Shown one piece after another: positions 42,819-52,816 of a DNA stretch of 64,000 nucleotides (position 1 is its first letter; the number at the start of each line of letters is the position of its first letter). Origin of the DNA: Methylotenera_A sp046598525. GTDB lineage: Bacteria; Pseudomonadota; Gammaproteobacteria; Burkholderiales; Methylophilaceae. The stretch covers positions 1 to 64,000 of the forward strand of contig JBKJIJ010000015.1 in NCBI GenBank assembly GCA_046598525.1, written 5' to 3'. The position numbers and the translations under genes were made by a program. The notes under the pieces were generated by a model. The model ran no database searches and was not told the DNA's origin. It worked only from the letters and a program-made list of their open reading frames with translations.

Positions 42819-43562
42819 ATGAACGATAACCAGCTTCTACGTTATAGCCGCCATATTTTATTACCCAAAATTGGGTACGAAGGCCAAGAGAAAATCGTAA
42901 GTAGCCATGCGTTAGTTGTGGGGGCTGGTGGTTTAGGGTCGCCAGTGGCGTTGTATTTGGCGGCTTCTGGGGTTGGTACGCTGACCATTTGCGATTTTGA
43001 TGTGGTTGATTTAACTAATTTGCAGCGGCAGATTATTCATACAACGCAATCGGTTGGTGTTAATAAAGCCGCTTCTGCGCAGCAATCTATTCAAGCGATT
43101 AACCCTGAAATTTTGGTGCAAACCATTCAGCAAAAATCCACTGAGGCTGAGTTTACGCAATTGGTGAAAAACGCGGATGTGGTGATTGATTGCAGTGATA
43201 ATTTTGCCACGCGATATACGTTAAATCGCATTTGTTTTCAGCTTAAAAAGCCATTGGTTTCTGGCGCTGCTATTGGGTTTGAAGGGCAAATTTCTGTTTT
43301 TGATTTTAGAAACGAAACTAGCCCTTGTTACCACTGTTTGTATCCTGATACTGGTGGTGACACTGAAATGCGTTGTGCCGAAAATGGCGTGTTTGCGCCA
43401 CTTGTGGGCATTGTCGGCAGCATGCAGGCGGCTGAGGCACTTAAAATATTGATGCAAATTGGTGAAAATTTGCAAGGACGTTTATTGCTTTTAGATGCGA
43501 TGGATATGCAATGGCGGACGATTAAATTGAGCCGCGACCCGGCTTGTGCGGTTTGTGGTTAA
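42819..43562 (+). CDS. moeB: MoeB/ThiF-family adenylyltransferase
   Basis: A 247-residue E1-like enzyme that adenylates the C-terminus of MoaD or ThiS. The start at 42819, 1 nt after the toxin stop, gives MNDNQLLRYSRHILLPKIG, a standard MoeB beginning; a TTG at 42804 is rejected. ATP-binding motif GAGGLGSP, the DxDxVDLTNLQRQ region, zinc knuckles CYHC and CAVC, and a Cys in the flexible loop (MRCAENG) are present. MoeB and ThiF cannot be separated by sequence alone; the gene name is a best guess. Confidence 0.82.
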   Translation: MNDNQLLRYSRHILLPKIGYEGQEKIVSSHALVVGAGGLGSPVALYLAASGVGTLTICDFDVVDLTNLQRQIIHTTQSVGVNKAASAQQSIQAINPEILVQTIQQKSTEAEFTQLVKNADVVIDCSDNFATRYTLNRICFQLKKPLVSGAAIGFEGQISVFDFRNETSPCYHCLYPDTGGDTEMRCAENGVFAPLVGIVGSMQAAEALKILMQIGENLQGRLLLLDAMDMQWRTIKLSRDPACAVCG

Positions 43563-43618
43563 TTTAGATTTGGCACAAATTAAAGTACGGTTTAATGTTT
43601 AGCAGATACATCAAGTTT

Positions 43619-43691
43619 CGTCGTTCCCGCGAAGGCGGGAATCCAGTTCACTTAAGATAATCACCTAGATTCCCGCCTGCGCGGGAATGAC
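43619..43691. repeat. Short copy of the palindromic repeat seen in the urease operon
   Basis: A 73-bp element with arms 43619-43646 and 43664-43691, near-identical to the 28-bp ends of the element at 17090-17230 but with only a 17-bp centre. Each arm is a hairpin (TTCCCGC-loop-GCGGGAA). It lies between the convergent moeB and thiO genes and could also act as a transcription barrier. Confidence 0.85.
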
Positions 43692-43821
43692 ATAAGGGAG
43701 TTTTGCTGCAGAAAATAGCTTTAGGCTTAATTAAACAACCCACGCGGCCGTCACTAATTCCATCACCGTAACGCGTCAGCTACAGGTAGCCCGCCCTATA
43801 ACTTCTATAGAAATCATAGCC

Positions 43822-44832
43822 TTAGTCACACATCAGTGAAGCAATTCGCTGTGCACTGGCAGGCGCCATGGTTAGGCCGTAGCGAAAATGCCCTGTATTT
43901 AAATACAGATTTTTAATGCTAGTGTGCGCGGCAATAGTGGGTAGATTTTCTGGCGTGCCTGGCCGCAGGCCGCTCCAATGCTTGAGTATATTGGCATTTT
44001 TTAAGCTGGGTAAAATACTTTCTGCTTTGGTTTGCAAGGCCAGCTTCACGTCCTCAGTGGTATTTTTATCAAACCCCACATCTTCTAAAGTACTGCCCGC
44101 CAGCAATAATCCATCTTGGCGCGGCACCAGATAAAAGCCATCTTTGTAAACAATATGCATTAGTTTTTCGCCCGTTTGCTCATAAAGCAAAATCTGGCCG
44201 CGCATGGGTTTAATATTGAGCTGTTGAGCGGTATCTTTTAATAACTCAAAACTCCAAGCGCCAGAAGTCACCACAAATTGATCCGCTTCTAGCACTTCAC
44301 CAGTGGTGGTTTGCCAGCTATTTAACTGCTCACATTGCGTAAGCGCTTGCAGTTCTGTGCGCTCTAATAGGGTAACGCCGTTTTGACTTAAGGCAATGCG
44401 TAAAGCCTTAAGCAGCTGTGGCGGCCGCACTTGCGCAACGCTTGGCAAAAATAGCCCTTGTGCATTGGTTTGCAGCGGAATGTTATTGTTAGCGCACCAA
44501 TCGGTGGCCACTTTTTCATCGGCAGGCGCTAAAATTTGCATGCCGCAGTTAATCAATTCTGGGTCAATACCTGTGCTTGTGAGTAAGTGCTTACATAGCG
44601 CCGGATATATGCCAGCGCCTGCCAATGCAAGTTGATTCACTTCGTCTTTATACATCCAAGGTAGCAAGGGGAATAAGATGCCTGCGCCCGCCCAAGAAGA
44701 TTCGCCAGATGTTTGGCTGGCAACTACATTGCGTTCAACCAACGTTACTTGGCAACCGCGGTTCACTAATTCTAGCGCGGTTAAACAGCCAACAATACCG
44801 CCACCCACCACCACTACTTTTTTTGCGGCCAT
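43822..44832 (-). CDS. thiO: Glycine oxidase ThiO-like FAD oxidoreductase
   Basis: A 336-residue FAD-dependent D-amino-acid-oxidase-family enzyme. It has the Rossmann motif VVVGGGIVGCLTALELVNRG at residues 6-25, the second motif region GESSWAGAGIL and the C-terminal FAD motif NLYLNTGHFRYGLTMAP. ThiO makes iminoglycine for the thiamine thiazole ring. No other thi genes are adjacent, so a different amino-acid oxidase role cannot be excluded. It follows the antiporter gene by 3 nt. Confidence 0.8.
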   Translation of the reverse strand: MAAKKVVVVGGGIVGCLTALELVNRGCQVTLVERNVVASQTSGESSWAGAGILFPLLPWMYKDEVNQLALAGAGIYPALCKHLLTSTGIDPELINCGMQILAPADEKVATDWCANNNIPLQTNAQGLFLPSVAQVRPPQLLKALRIALSQNGVTLLERTELQALTQCEQLNSWQTTTGEVLEADQFVVTSGAWSFELLKDTAQQLNIKPMRGQILLYEQTGEKLMHIVYKDGFYLVPRQDGLLLAGSTLEDVGFDKNTTEDVKLALQTKAESILPSLKNANILKHWSGLRPGTPENLPTIAAHTSIKNLYLNTGHFRYGLTMAPASAQRIASLMCD

Positions 44833-44835
44833 TAA

Positions 44836-46812
44836 TTATCGGCCTGTTAGCAAGAATTTTTCGGTGCTGCTTAAATCGGCAGGGCTGCCTAGCAACACTA
44901 ATATATCGCCTTCAGCCAGCTCAATATCGGCGCGCGGCAAAATGTCTTCTAACATATTGGGGCGGCGAATATGTTGCAGCTCTACGTTAAAGCTATCAAA
45001 ATCAATTTCATCTAAACGCATGCCCACTGTAAATGCTTCAGTAATCAATTCTGTTGAGTGCAGCCGCACTTGATGCGCTTCGGTAATTTCAGTGGAAACA
45101 TCGGTTAAGCCATGGAAATAGCCTTGAAACATTTTGTAACGTTCTTCGCGGAAGCGGCGAATGCGTTTAATCACCCGATTTAACGGCACGCCTAATAGCA
45201 CCAACGCGTGCGATGCTAACATTAGGCTGCCTTCTAGCACTTCAGGCACTACTTCGGTGGCGCCTGCATCTCTAAAGGTTTCAATATCGGCATCGTCATA
45301 CGTGCGCACAATCACAGGTAAATTGGGGTAGCCTTCTTGCGCCACATGCAATACTTTCATGGATGCGCGCATATCAGAATAGCTGACGATTAAGGCTTTA
45401 GCGCGCGCGCCACCAGCGGCTTCTAGCACAATGCGCCTACCTGCATCGCCATACATTACATGCTGACCAGCGGCGGCGGCGTCATGCACACGCGTGGGGT
45501 CAATATCTAGCGCAATAAAGGGAATGTTTTCTTCTTTTAAGAATCGGCCTAAATATTGGCCGCTGCGGCCATAACCGCAAATAATCACATGGTCTTTTAA
45601 GTTTTTGGCAACGCTATCAATTTCATCCACCACTTGGCTGCTATTGCGTGTATAACTTTTAACCAATTTGCGCGCAATACGGCCGTTATATTGAATAATA
45701 AACGGTGCGGCTACCATGGATAATAAGGATGCTGCCAGGATGATTTGCAACTCATCGCCGCCAATTAAATTTTGCTCTAAACCTAAGGCTAAAATAACAA
45801 AGCTAAACTCACCCGCTTGCGCCAACACCATGCCGGTGCGGATGCCCACACCAGTTTCGTAGCCAAATAAGCGGCTCAAAGTGGCGATTACTAGTGCTTT
45901 AAATAGTACAAAACCCACCAAAAGCAATAGCACTAAGCCGATATGGTTGGCTAGCTGGGTAAGGTCTAACAACATGCCTACGCTGATAAAAAACAGGCCA
46001 AGCAAAATATCGCGGAAAGACGCAATATCGGATTCTACTTGATAGCGATAGCGGGTTTCTGAAATCAGCATGCCAGCAATAAACGCGCCCAAGGCGTAGG
46101 ATAAACCAGCCACTTTGGTAACGGTTGCCAGCAATAAAGTCACCATTAATACGTTCATCACAAATAATTCGCGTGAGCGTTGTTTGGCTACCAAACTAAA
46201 CCAAAAGTTGATAACACCTTTGCCGAATTTAAATAATATAAACAACAAGATAACGGTTTTTAGCAGCGACATGACCAAAATAGTGCCCATGTTATCGGCA
46301 TGCGCGCCTAAAGCAGGAATCAACACCAAAATAGGGATAACGGCTAAATCTTGAAACAGCAAAATACCAATACTTAAACGGCCATGGCGCGAATTTAAAT
46401 CGACCCGTTCCATTAACATTTTGGATACGATGGCGGTTGATGACATGGTTAACGCGCCGCCCACTACAAAAGCGGTAACTAGGCTTAAGCCAGACATCCA
46501 ACCCACCAGCATGATGACGCCAAGCGTGATTAATACTTGCGCGCCGCCCAAGCCAAATAAGGTTTTGCGCATGGAATACAGCTTAGATAAGCTAAATTCT
46601 AAGCCGATGCTGAACATTAAAAACACAATTCCAAACTCGGCTACATGACGACCGCTTTCGGTGCTGGGCAATAAATTAAAGGCATACGGGCCGATTAATA
46701 CGCCAACAAAAAAGTATGCCAGCATGGCAGGCAGGCGCAAGGCGCGGAAAAACGCAACCGCCAAAACCGAGCTGGTAAGCAGAAGTAATACGCTGGTTAA
46801 TGAATCAAACAT
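44836..46812 (-). CDS. Kef-type monovalent cation:proton antiporter with TrkA domains
   Basis: A 658-residue CPA2 antiporter: about 12 transmembrane helices in residues 1-385, with motifs ALTMSSTAIVSKML and GILLFQDLAVIP; then a TrkA-N (RCK) domain with HVIICGYGRSGQYLGRFL (about 413-430); then a TrkA-C domain at the end (LAEGDILVLLGSP). It exports K+ or Na+ for H+ and is nucleotide-gated through the RCK domain. Divergent from kdsD. It resembles YbaL/KefB-like transporters; no ancillary kefF/G gene is nearby. Confidence 0.88.
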   Translation of the reverse strand: MFDSLTSVLLLLTSSVLAVAFFRALRLPAMLAYFFVGVLIGPYAFNLLPSTESGRHVAEFGIVFLMFSIGLEFSLSKLYSMRKTLFGLGGAQVLITLGVIMLVGWMSGLSLVTAFVVGGALTMSSTAIVSKMLMERVDLNSRHGRLSIGILLFQDLAVIPILVLIPALGAHADNMGTILVMSLLKTVILLFILFKFGKGVINFWFSLVAKQRSRELFVMNVLMVTLLLATVTKVAGLSYALGAFIAGMLISETRYRYQVESDIASFRDILLGLFFISVGMLLDLTQLANHIGLVLLLLVGFVLFKALVIATLSRLFGYETGVGIRTGMVLAQAGEFSFVILALGLEQNLIGGDELQIILAASLLSMVAAPFIIQYNGRIARKLVKSYTRNSSQVVDEIDSVAKNLKDHVIICGYGRSGQYLGRFLKEENIPFIALDIDPTRVHDAAAAGQHVMYGDAGRRIVLEAAGGARAKALIVSYSDMRASMKVLHVAQEGYPNLPVIVRTYDDADIETFRDAGATEVVPEVLEGSLMLASHALVLLGVPLNRVIKRIRRFREERYKMFQGYFHGLTDVSTEITEAHQVRLHSTELITEAFTVGMRLDEIDFDSFNVELQHIRRPNMLEDILPRADIELAEGDILVLLGSPADLSSTEKFLLTGR

Positions 46813-46980
46813 GGGTGGTAAATATAAATGGCATTTAAAAAAGCTTTGTTATTTGTTAATGGTTATTTTAATAAGGCTTTGCTTAAATAGGGCAAAAATT
46901 GTGCCTACTTTTACTAATTTACTTAAAAACAGCAGTATTTTACTTTATTAGTCATGCTTTCCCTTTTATACTAACCGATT

Positions 46981-48000
46981 ATGGCACCTACATTATTGCA
47001 ATCCGATCGCGGACATTCACCTAAGGAATCAGAGTCTTTATCGACTTTGCAATTAGCGCGCAATGTATTAACCATTGAAGCGCGTGAAATCACCGCTTTG
47101 GCTAATAGGCTGGATGCCAATTTTGAAGCGGCTGTTAACCTTATTCTACATTGCCATGGCCGTGTTGTGGTTAGTGGCATGGGTAAATCTGGCCATATTG
47201 GCGGCAAAATTGCGGCCACCTTGGCCAGCACCGGCACGCCTGCTTTTTTTATGCACCCAGCAGAGGCCAGCCATGGCGATTTAGGCATGATTACCGATGG
47301 TGATGTGGTGATTGCGCTTTCAAATTCGGGCGAAAGCGATGAGCTGCTGAATATTTTGCCCACTATTAAACGTTTGGGCGCTAAAGTCATTAGCATCACC
47401 GGCGCACCAAATTCCACGCTGGCTAAAGAATCCGATGTGCATTTAAGCGCCGAAGTAGCGCAAGAAGCGTGTCCGCTAGGATTGTCGCCCACTGCAAGTA
47501 CCACGGCGGCATTGGCTTTGGGTGATGCATTGGCCGTTTGCGTATTAAATTTACGCGATTTTACTGCTGAAGATTTTGCCCGATCACACCCAGGCGGCAG
47601 CATTGGCCGCAAATTGCTGACGCGCGTTAAAGATGTGATGCGCGTAGATGCCGCGATTCCTAGCGTGTCTGCCGATGTTTTATTATCAGCCGCGTTGATT
47701 GAAATGACCAAAAAAGGTTTAGGTTTAACGGCGGTTGTAAATGCCAATTTTGAGCCAATCGGTGTATTTACCGATGGTGATTTGCGCCGTGCATTTGCCA
47801 ATGGTATTCATGCCAATACCGCCAAAATCAGCGATGTGATGCATGCAACCCCGAATACGATTAATGCCAATCAACTGGCGGTAGAGGCGGTTGAGCTAAT
47901 GGAAACCAAAAAAATTAATGGCCTGCTAGTGACTAACGATGCGGGCAAATTGGTTGGTGCATTTAATATGCACGATTTATTAAAAGCGAAAGTAGTGTAA
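46981..48000 (+). CDS. kdsD: Arabinose-5-phosphate isomerase
   Basis: A 339-residue KpsF/GutQ-type enzyme converting ribulose-5-phosphate to arabinose-5-phosphate, the first step of Kdo synthesis. An SIS domain (VVVSGMGKSGHIGGKIAATL at about 58-77; ALSNSGESDELL) is followed by two CBS domains (about 215-335). Its last base is shared with the kdsC start (TAATG). It heads the kdsDC-lptCAB-rpoN operon. Confidence 0.95.
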   Translation: MAPTLLQSDRGHSPKESESLSTLQLARNVLTIEAREITALANRLDANFEAAVNLILHCHGRVVVSGMGKSGHIGGKIAATLASTGTPAFFMHPAEASHGDLGMITDGDVVIALSNSGESDELLNILPTIKRLGAKVISITGAPNSTLAKESDVHLSAEVAQEACPLGLSPTASTTAALALGDALAVCVLNLRDFTAEDFARSHPGGSIGRKLLTRVKDVMRVDAAIPSVSADVLLSAALIEMTKKGLGLTAVVNANFEPIGVFTDGDLRRAFANGIHANTAKISDVMHATPNTINANQLAVEAVELMETKKINGLLVTNDAGKLVGAFNMHDLLKAKVV

Positions 48001-48551
48001 TGAGCGATTTAAATGTAAATGTGTCAGCAGAAGTTTTAAATCGCGCCAAAAAAATTAAATTGGTGATTTTTGATGTAGACGGCGTGATGACCGATGGCGG
48101 TTTAACCATTGGTGACGATGGCCAAGAATACAAAACCTTTAATACGCAAGATGGCTTGGGCATGAAGTTGCTTAAAAATAGCGGCGTGCAAATGGCGATT
48201 ATTACTGGGCGTACATCAAACGTGGTTAAGCAACGCTCTGAAAGCACGGGTGTGGCGCATTTTTATCAAGGTGTAGATGATAAATTAGTGGCGTATAACG
48301 ATTTGATTGCCAAGCTGAATATTGCGGCCGATTGCGTGGCTTTTATGGGTGACGATGTGGTGGATATGCCGCCAATGTTACGTTGTGGCTTGGCTGTAAC
48401 CGTGCCGGCGGCGCCATTATCTGTTAAAAACCGTGCGCATTATATTACGCAAAAGCAAGGCGGCCATGGCGCGGTGCGCGAATTATGTGAGCTGATTATG
48501 CATGCGCAAGATACCTTAGATGCGCAAATGGCACCATTTTTTGCTGAATAA
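48000..48551 (+). CDS. kdsC: Kdo-8-phosphate phosphatase
   Basis: A 183-residue HAD-family phosphatase with motif I DVDGVMTDG, preceded by VIF, motif II ITGRTS, and the C-terminal FMGDDVVDMPPM motif. It lacks a cap domain, as KdsC does, and works as a tetramer to release Kdo from Kdo-8-phosphate. Start codon overlaps the kdsD stop. Confidence 0.95.
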   Translation: MSDLNVNVSAEVLNRAKKIKLVIFDVDGVMTDGGLTIGDDGQEYKTFNTQDGLGMKLLKNSGVQMAIITGRTSNVVKQRSESTGVAHFYQGVDDKLVAYNDLIAKLNIAADCVAFMGDDVVDMPPMLRCGLAVTVPAAPLSVKNRAHYITQKQGGHGAVRELCELIMHAQDTLDAQMAPFFAE

Positions 48552-48572
48552 ATCGCGAAAAATTAAACCAGC

Positions 48573-49274
48573 ATGATTAGCCGTTCTGCCTTATTTTTTC
48601 CTATTGTGCTGGCTATTATGCTGGCATTGCTGACGTTTTGGATTAGCCAAACCGTTGAGGAGCAAGGCCCAAAGCTAGATGGCAGTAATCGGCATGACCC
48701 CGATTACACCATGAATAATTTTGTGACCACGCAAACCGACGCGCAAGGGCAGTTGCGCTACATTTTGGCCGCGGCAGAAATGTTGCATTACCCAGATGAC
48801 GATAGCACTGTGCTGCAACGTCCACGCTTTACGCAGTACGCCGTTAATAAGCCGTATACGCAAATTGAAGCCTTACGCGGTTATATTTCTAGCAATGGCG
48901 AAGAAGTGCAGCTGGTGGATAATGTAAAAGTAGTGCGCCAAGCGTTTGAGGGCAAGGGTGAAATGCAGGTGTTAACGGAAAAATTATGGATTTTTCCTAA
49001 ACAAGATTTAGTAAAAACCGATGCGCCAGTGACCATTAAACAAGCGCCCAAAACGGTGATTACCGCGGTTGGCATGGTTTACGATAAAAAAGCGCAAACG
49101 GTGACTTTGCTCAATAGAGTAAAAGTGCATTATGAAAGGCCGCCAGCCGTTCAGACAAAAAGAGCCGCTAAACCGGCAAAAGCCAGTAAACTACAGGCTA
49201 AAAAAGTAGTTAATAAACAATCGAATACAGTAATGGCTGGCATTAAGTCTAAGCCAGCCATTAAAAAGAAATAG
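48573..49274 (+). CDS. lptC: LPS export protein LptC
   Basis: A 233-residue bitopic protein with one N-terminal transmembrane helix (residues 6-25) and a periplasmic beta-jellyroll LptC domain (about 35-185). A basic Lys/Ala-rich tail at about 190-233 is longer than in E. coli LptC (191 residues). It bridges the LptBFG transporter and LptA. Position between kdsC and lptA confirms the call. Confidence 0.88.
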   Translation: MISRSALFFPIVLAIMLALLTFWISQTVEEQGPKLDGSNRHDPDYTMNNFVTTQTDAQGQLRYILAAAEMLHYPDDDSTVLQRPRFTQYAVNKPYTQIEALRGYISSNGEEVQLVDNVKVVRQAFEGKGEMQVLTEKLWIFPKQDLVKTDAPVTIKQAPKTVITAVGMVYDKKAQTVTLLNRVKVHYERPPAVQTKRAAKPAKASKLQAKKVVNKQSNTVMAGIKSKPAIKKK

Positions 49275-49284
49275 CGGAGAAACA

Positions 49285-49920
49285 ATGAGTAAAATGATGC
49301 GCAAAAGCCTGTTGCAATTAAGTCTAAATCTTAGCCTAAGTTTAAGTTTGTGTTTTAGCCTGTCAGTGTTGGCGGAGTCAGCCGATCGCGATAAACCGAT
49401 TGAGCTGGAAGCCGATACGGTTACTGTAAATGATGCCAAAAAAACCAGCACTTACATGGGTAATGTGATTTTAACGCAGGGCACTTTGATTATTCGCGCC
49501 GATAAATTAATTGTGCGTGAAGACAAAGACGGCTTTCAACACAGTACATCAACCGGCAACCCAACCACTTTTAAACAAAAGCGTGAAGGTAAAAATGAGT
49601 ATATGCAAGGCAGCGGCCAACGCATTGAATACGATGGCCGCATGGATAAAGTGCAGCTGTACACCAAAGCGTGGGTAAAGCGCGGCGAAGATATTGTGTA
49701 TGGCGATTACATTAGTTATGACGCTAACGCTGAGTATGCAGAGGTGATTGGCGGCACAAAATCGGAAAGCGGAGGCACGTCAAGCGGACGCGTAAGAGCG
49801 ATTATTCAGCCTAAAAACAAACCTGCTGCAGGCACAGAAATTAAGCCAGCAGCGCCTGTTAGCGTGAATCCGTTACCAAAATTGGATAAAACATTAAAAA
49901 TTGAAACGCCTTCTAACTAA
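49285..49920 (+). CDS. lptA: LPS export protein LptA
   Basis: A 211-residue periplasmic protein with a signal peptide rich in Leu/Ser (cleavage near LAESADR, about residue 32) and the OstA-like domain: PIELEADTVTVNDAKKTS, ADKLIVREDKDG, GQRIEYDGRMDKVQLY. It forms the periplasmic bridge for LPS. The C-terminal 35 residues are Pro/Ala/Lys-rich. Confidence 0.92.
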   Translation: MSKMMRKSLLQLSLNLSLSLSLCFSLSVLAESADRDKPIELEADTVTVNDAKKTSTYMGNVILTQGTLIIRADKLIVREDKDGFQHSTSTGNPTTFKQKREGKNEYMQGSGQRIEYDGRMDKVQLYTKAWVKRGEDIVYGDYISYDANAEYAEVIGGTKSESGGTSSGRVRAIIQPKNKPAAGTEIKPAAPVSVNPLPKLDKTLKIETPSN

Positions 49921-49967
49921 ACCCAATTAACCTTAATTACTTTGGCAATAATCGAAAAATAATCTAA

Positions 49968-50690
49968 ATGAGCGAACTCATCGTAGAACATCTACGTAAA
50001 TCTTACAAATCGCGCACAGTGGTGCAAGATATTTCGCTGCAAATTAATAGTGGCGAAGTGGTTGGTTTGCTTGGCCCAAACGGCGCGGGCAAAACCACCA
50101 GCTTTTACATGATTGTGGGCTTGGTGATGCTAGACGCTGGGCGTATTTTGCTTAATGGCAAAGATTTAAGCCGCATGCCGATTCACAGCCGCGCGCGCAT
50201 GGGTTTAGCCTATTTGCCACAAGAGCCGTCTATTTTTCGCAAACTAACGGTTTCTGAAAATATTTTAGCTATTTTAGAGCTGCAAGATTTAACCGAAGAA
50301 GAGCAACACGCGCAGCTTGAATCCTTGCTGCAAGAATTGCATATTGTGCATATTCGTAACAGCACCGCCATTAGTTTATCCGGCGGTGAGCGCCGTCGCG
50401 TTGAGATTGCGCGCTGCTTGGCGACCAACCCTAGCTTTATTTTGTTAGATGAGCCATTTGCCGGTATCGACCCGATTGCGGTGTTAGATATTCAAAAAAT
50501 TATTCGTTTTTTAAGCAGCAAAAATATAGGCGTGTTGATTACCGATCACAATGTGCGCGAAACTTTAGGTATTTGTGACCGTGCTTATATTGTGAATGAC
50601 GGTACAGTGTTTGCCTCTGGGCATCCGGCTGATATTGTGAACAATGAAGCGGTGCGCGAAGTATACTTAGGCAAAGATTTTAGGCTGTAA
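49968..50690 (+). CDS. lptB: LPS export ABC ATPase LptB
   Basis: A 240-residue ABC ATPase: Walker A GPNGAGKTT (about 38-46), Q-loop YLPQEPSIF, signature LSGGERRRVEIARCL, Walker B FILLDEPFAGIDPIA. These are the standard LptB forms, and it is followed by rpoN as in most proteobacteria. It drives LPS extraction from the inner membrane. Confidence 0.97.
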   Translation: MSELIVEHLRKSYKSRTVVQDISLQINSGEVVGLLGPNGAGKTTSFYMIVGLVMLDAGRILLNGKDLSRMPIHSRARMGLAYLPQEPSIFRKLTVSENILAILELQDLTEEEQHAQLESLLQELHIVHIRNSTAISLSGGERRRVEIARCLATNPSFILLDEPFAGIDPIAVLDIQKIIRFLSSKNIGVLITDHNVRETLGICDRAYIVNDGTVFASGHPADIVNNEAVREVYLGKDFRL

Positions 50691-50700
50691 CAGATAAACC

Positions 50701-52269
50701 ATGAAGCAAAATCTACAACTGAGAATGTCGCAAAATCTGGCGTTAACGCCGCAATTGCAGCAATCTATTCGCTTGCTGCAATTATCTAGCCTAGAGTTAA
50801 ATCAAGAGCTGGATACGATTTTGCAAGAAAATCCACTGCTAGAATTAGTGGAAGGTGAAGACGCGGGTGAAGATTTTGAAGCCGGTTTTGATGAAAATGC
50901 CCAGCAAAAAAGTGCCGATAACGACCCAGTAGATGCCGACGGCAAGCAAGCGTCAGATGCGGATGACGCATTTAACAGTGTGGATTATCAAGAAACTAGC
51001 ACCAGCAATAGTCAAGAATCGACAGAAGCCCAGCCAGAAAGCACAGCGGCGGCAGAGGATTTTTCGGCCACCGATTTTGACGAAAGCTATGATGAATATG
51101 GCAGCGCCAGCAATTGGGATGAAGGCGGCCGCCAAAACAATAATGACGACGATGACGGCGATTACACGCGCCAAGAAATTATTGCTATTAGCTTGCGTGA
51201 GCATTTATTAAGCCAATTAAAACTCATGCCATTATCAGAGCGCGACCAAACCTTGGTGATGTTGCTGATTGATAGTATTAATGATGATGGCTATTTAGAG
51301 CAATCGCTAGAAGAAATGGCAGAGCTACTGCCGCCAGAATTAGAAATTGAATTATTAGAGCTGGAAACCGCGCTTAAATTGATTCAACATTTAGATCCGC
51401 CAGGAATGGGCGCGGTTAATTTGCAAGAATGTTTATTGCTGCAGTTAAACGCGCTGCCCAAAGAAACCGAATTCCTAGCTTGCGCAAAACTGATTGTTGA
51501 GCAGCATTTAGCGGTGTTGGCGAATAAAGATTTTGCCAAATTGCGCAAATTATTAAGCTGTGACGATGTAGCGTTAAAAGGTGCACAGACTTTAATCAAG
51601 CAACAAAATCCGCGCCCAGGCAGTGATTTTGCACAACTCAGTCGCGATCATTATATTCAGCATGAAGTGTTGGTTAAAAAAGTGAAGGGTATTTGGATTG
51701 CGACCTTGAACGATGGCGTGATTCCAAAATTGCGCATTAATCAACTGTATGCCGATATTTTGAAGCGCAACCGCGAAAACTCGAATCAATATTTGCAAAC
51801 GCAAATGCAAGAAGCCAAATGGATGATTAAAAATATCCAGCAGCGTTTTTCAACCATTTTGCGCGTATCGCAGGCGATTGTAGATAGGCAACGTAACTTT
51901 TTTGAGCACGGCGAAATTGCCATGCGCCCGCTGGTGTTGCGTGAGATTGCAGAAGAGTTGGAATTGCACGAGTCCACCATTTCGCGGGTCACCACGCATA
52001 AGTATATGCTCACTCCGCGTGGTGTATTTGAGCTTAAATATTTCTTTGGCAGCCATGTTTCAACCGATGCCGGCGGCTCAGCTTCTGCTACGGCTATCCG
52101 CGCACTGATTAAACAATTGGTAGCCGAAGAAACGCCTAAAAAACCATTATCCGATAATCAAATTACCGATATTTTGGGCAAGCAAGGCATTATTGTGGCG
52201 CGCCGCACCATTGCTAAATACCGCGAATCATTGAACATTCCACCCGCCAATTTGCGTAAAACCTTATAA
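50701..52269 (+). CDS. rpoN: RNA polymerase sigma-54 factor
   Basis: A 522-residue sigma-54. Region I is Gln/Leu-rich (SQNLALTPQLQQSIRLLQLS) and contacts activators; a long acidic region II covers about 55-160; the core-binding and helix-turn-helix regions follow (HESTISRVTTHKYM). The RpoN box ARRTIAKYRESL near residue 500 is intact. It serves the sigma-54 regulator at 27121 and the NtrX-like protein at the window end. The gene starts 10 nt after lptB. Confidence 0.97.
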   Translation: MKQNLQLRMSQNLALTPQLQQSIRLLQLSSLELNQELDTILQENPLLELVEGEDAGEDFEAGFDENAQQKSADNDPVDADGKQASDADDAFNSVDYQETSTSNSQESTEAQPESTAAAEDFSATDFDESYDEYGSASNWDEGGRQNNNDDDDGDYTRQEIIAISLREHLLSQLKLMPLSERDQTLVMLLIDSINDDGYLEQSLEEMAELLPPELEIELLELETALKLIQHLDPPGMGAVNLQECLLLQLNALPKETEFLACAKLIVEQHLAVLANKDFAKLRKLLSCDDVALKGAQTLIKQQNPRPGSDFAQLSRDHYIQHEVLVKKVKGIWIATLNDGVIPKLRINQLYADILKRNRENSNQYLQTQMQEAKWMIKNIQQRFSTILRVSQAIVDRQRNFFEHGEIAMRPLVLREIAEELELHESTISRVTTHKYMLTPRGVFELKYFFGSHVSTDAGGSASATAIRALIKQLVAEETPKKPLSDNQITDILGKQGIIVARRTIAKYRESLNIPPANLRKTL

Positions 52270-52423
52270 CTGTTTTACAAAATCCTTACAAAAATTCTAA
52301 ACAAACTGCTTAAACCACCTCGCAAAAAAAAATCAAAGGTGTACACTTAAATTGTTCGATGAGTTGGGTTAGCTACTTATTGGCACGCTTAACTTAAAGA
52401 ACAATTTCAATAAGGAGCAAGTC

Positions 52424-52768
52424 ATGAATTTACAATTAACTGGGCACCACTTAGAAATTACACCTGCCATGCGTGAGTATGTGCAAAGCAAGCTTGTTAG
52501 AATCCGTAATCACTTTGATCATGTGATTGACGTAAAAGTTACCATGAGTGTAGAAAAACTCGCTCAAAAAGTTGAGGCTACACTGCACGTGCCGGGCAAT
52601 GATTTACATGCCGAGTGCGTAGACGAAAACATGTACAGCGCGATTGACATGCTGACAGACAAATTAGACCGACAGGTCGTCAAACACAAAGAAAAACTCG
52701 GCAGTCATCACAAAGCTAACGGCGCTGTCAAACATCAAACGATTGATGAAAATCCAACCCTAAATTAA
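52424..52768 (+). CDS. hpf: Short ribosome hibernation promoting factor
   Basis: A 114-residue HPF/YfiA-type protein (MNLQLTGHHLEITPAMREY, then ADCVDENMY-like ECVDENMYSAIDMLTDKLDRQ). The short length marks the short-HPF class that dimerises 70S ribosomes together with RMF. It has its own ribosome site (AAGGAG) and a 154-bp upstream gap that may hold a promoter. Confidence 0.93.
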   Translation: MNLQLTGHHLEITPAMREYVQSKLVRIRNHFDHVIDVKVTMSVEKLAQKVEATLHVPGNDLHAECVDENMYSAIDMLTDKLDRQVVKHKEKLGSHHKANGAVKHQTIDENPTLN

Positions 52769-52778
52769 CGCTCTTACT

Positions 52779-52816
52779 AGATCCCTATCTGTAAAAATTT
52801 GCACAGGTGGGGATCT
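52779..52816 (+). other. Stem-loop downstream of hpf
   Basis: A 14-bp stem with two mismatches (AGATCCCTATCTGT, 52779-52792, against 52803-52816) and a 10-nt loop follows hpf by 11 nt. There is no T-tract after it. It could stabilise the hpf transcript or act as a weak terminator. The remaining gap up to hprK at 53027 contains no gene I trust. Confidence 0.55.

Noticed and set aside
52376..52400. TTGGCAC upstream of hpf considered as a sigma-54 promoter
   Set aside because: The -12 element (TTGC at the right distance) is absent; the match is only half a promoter.
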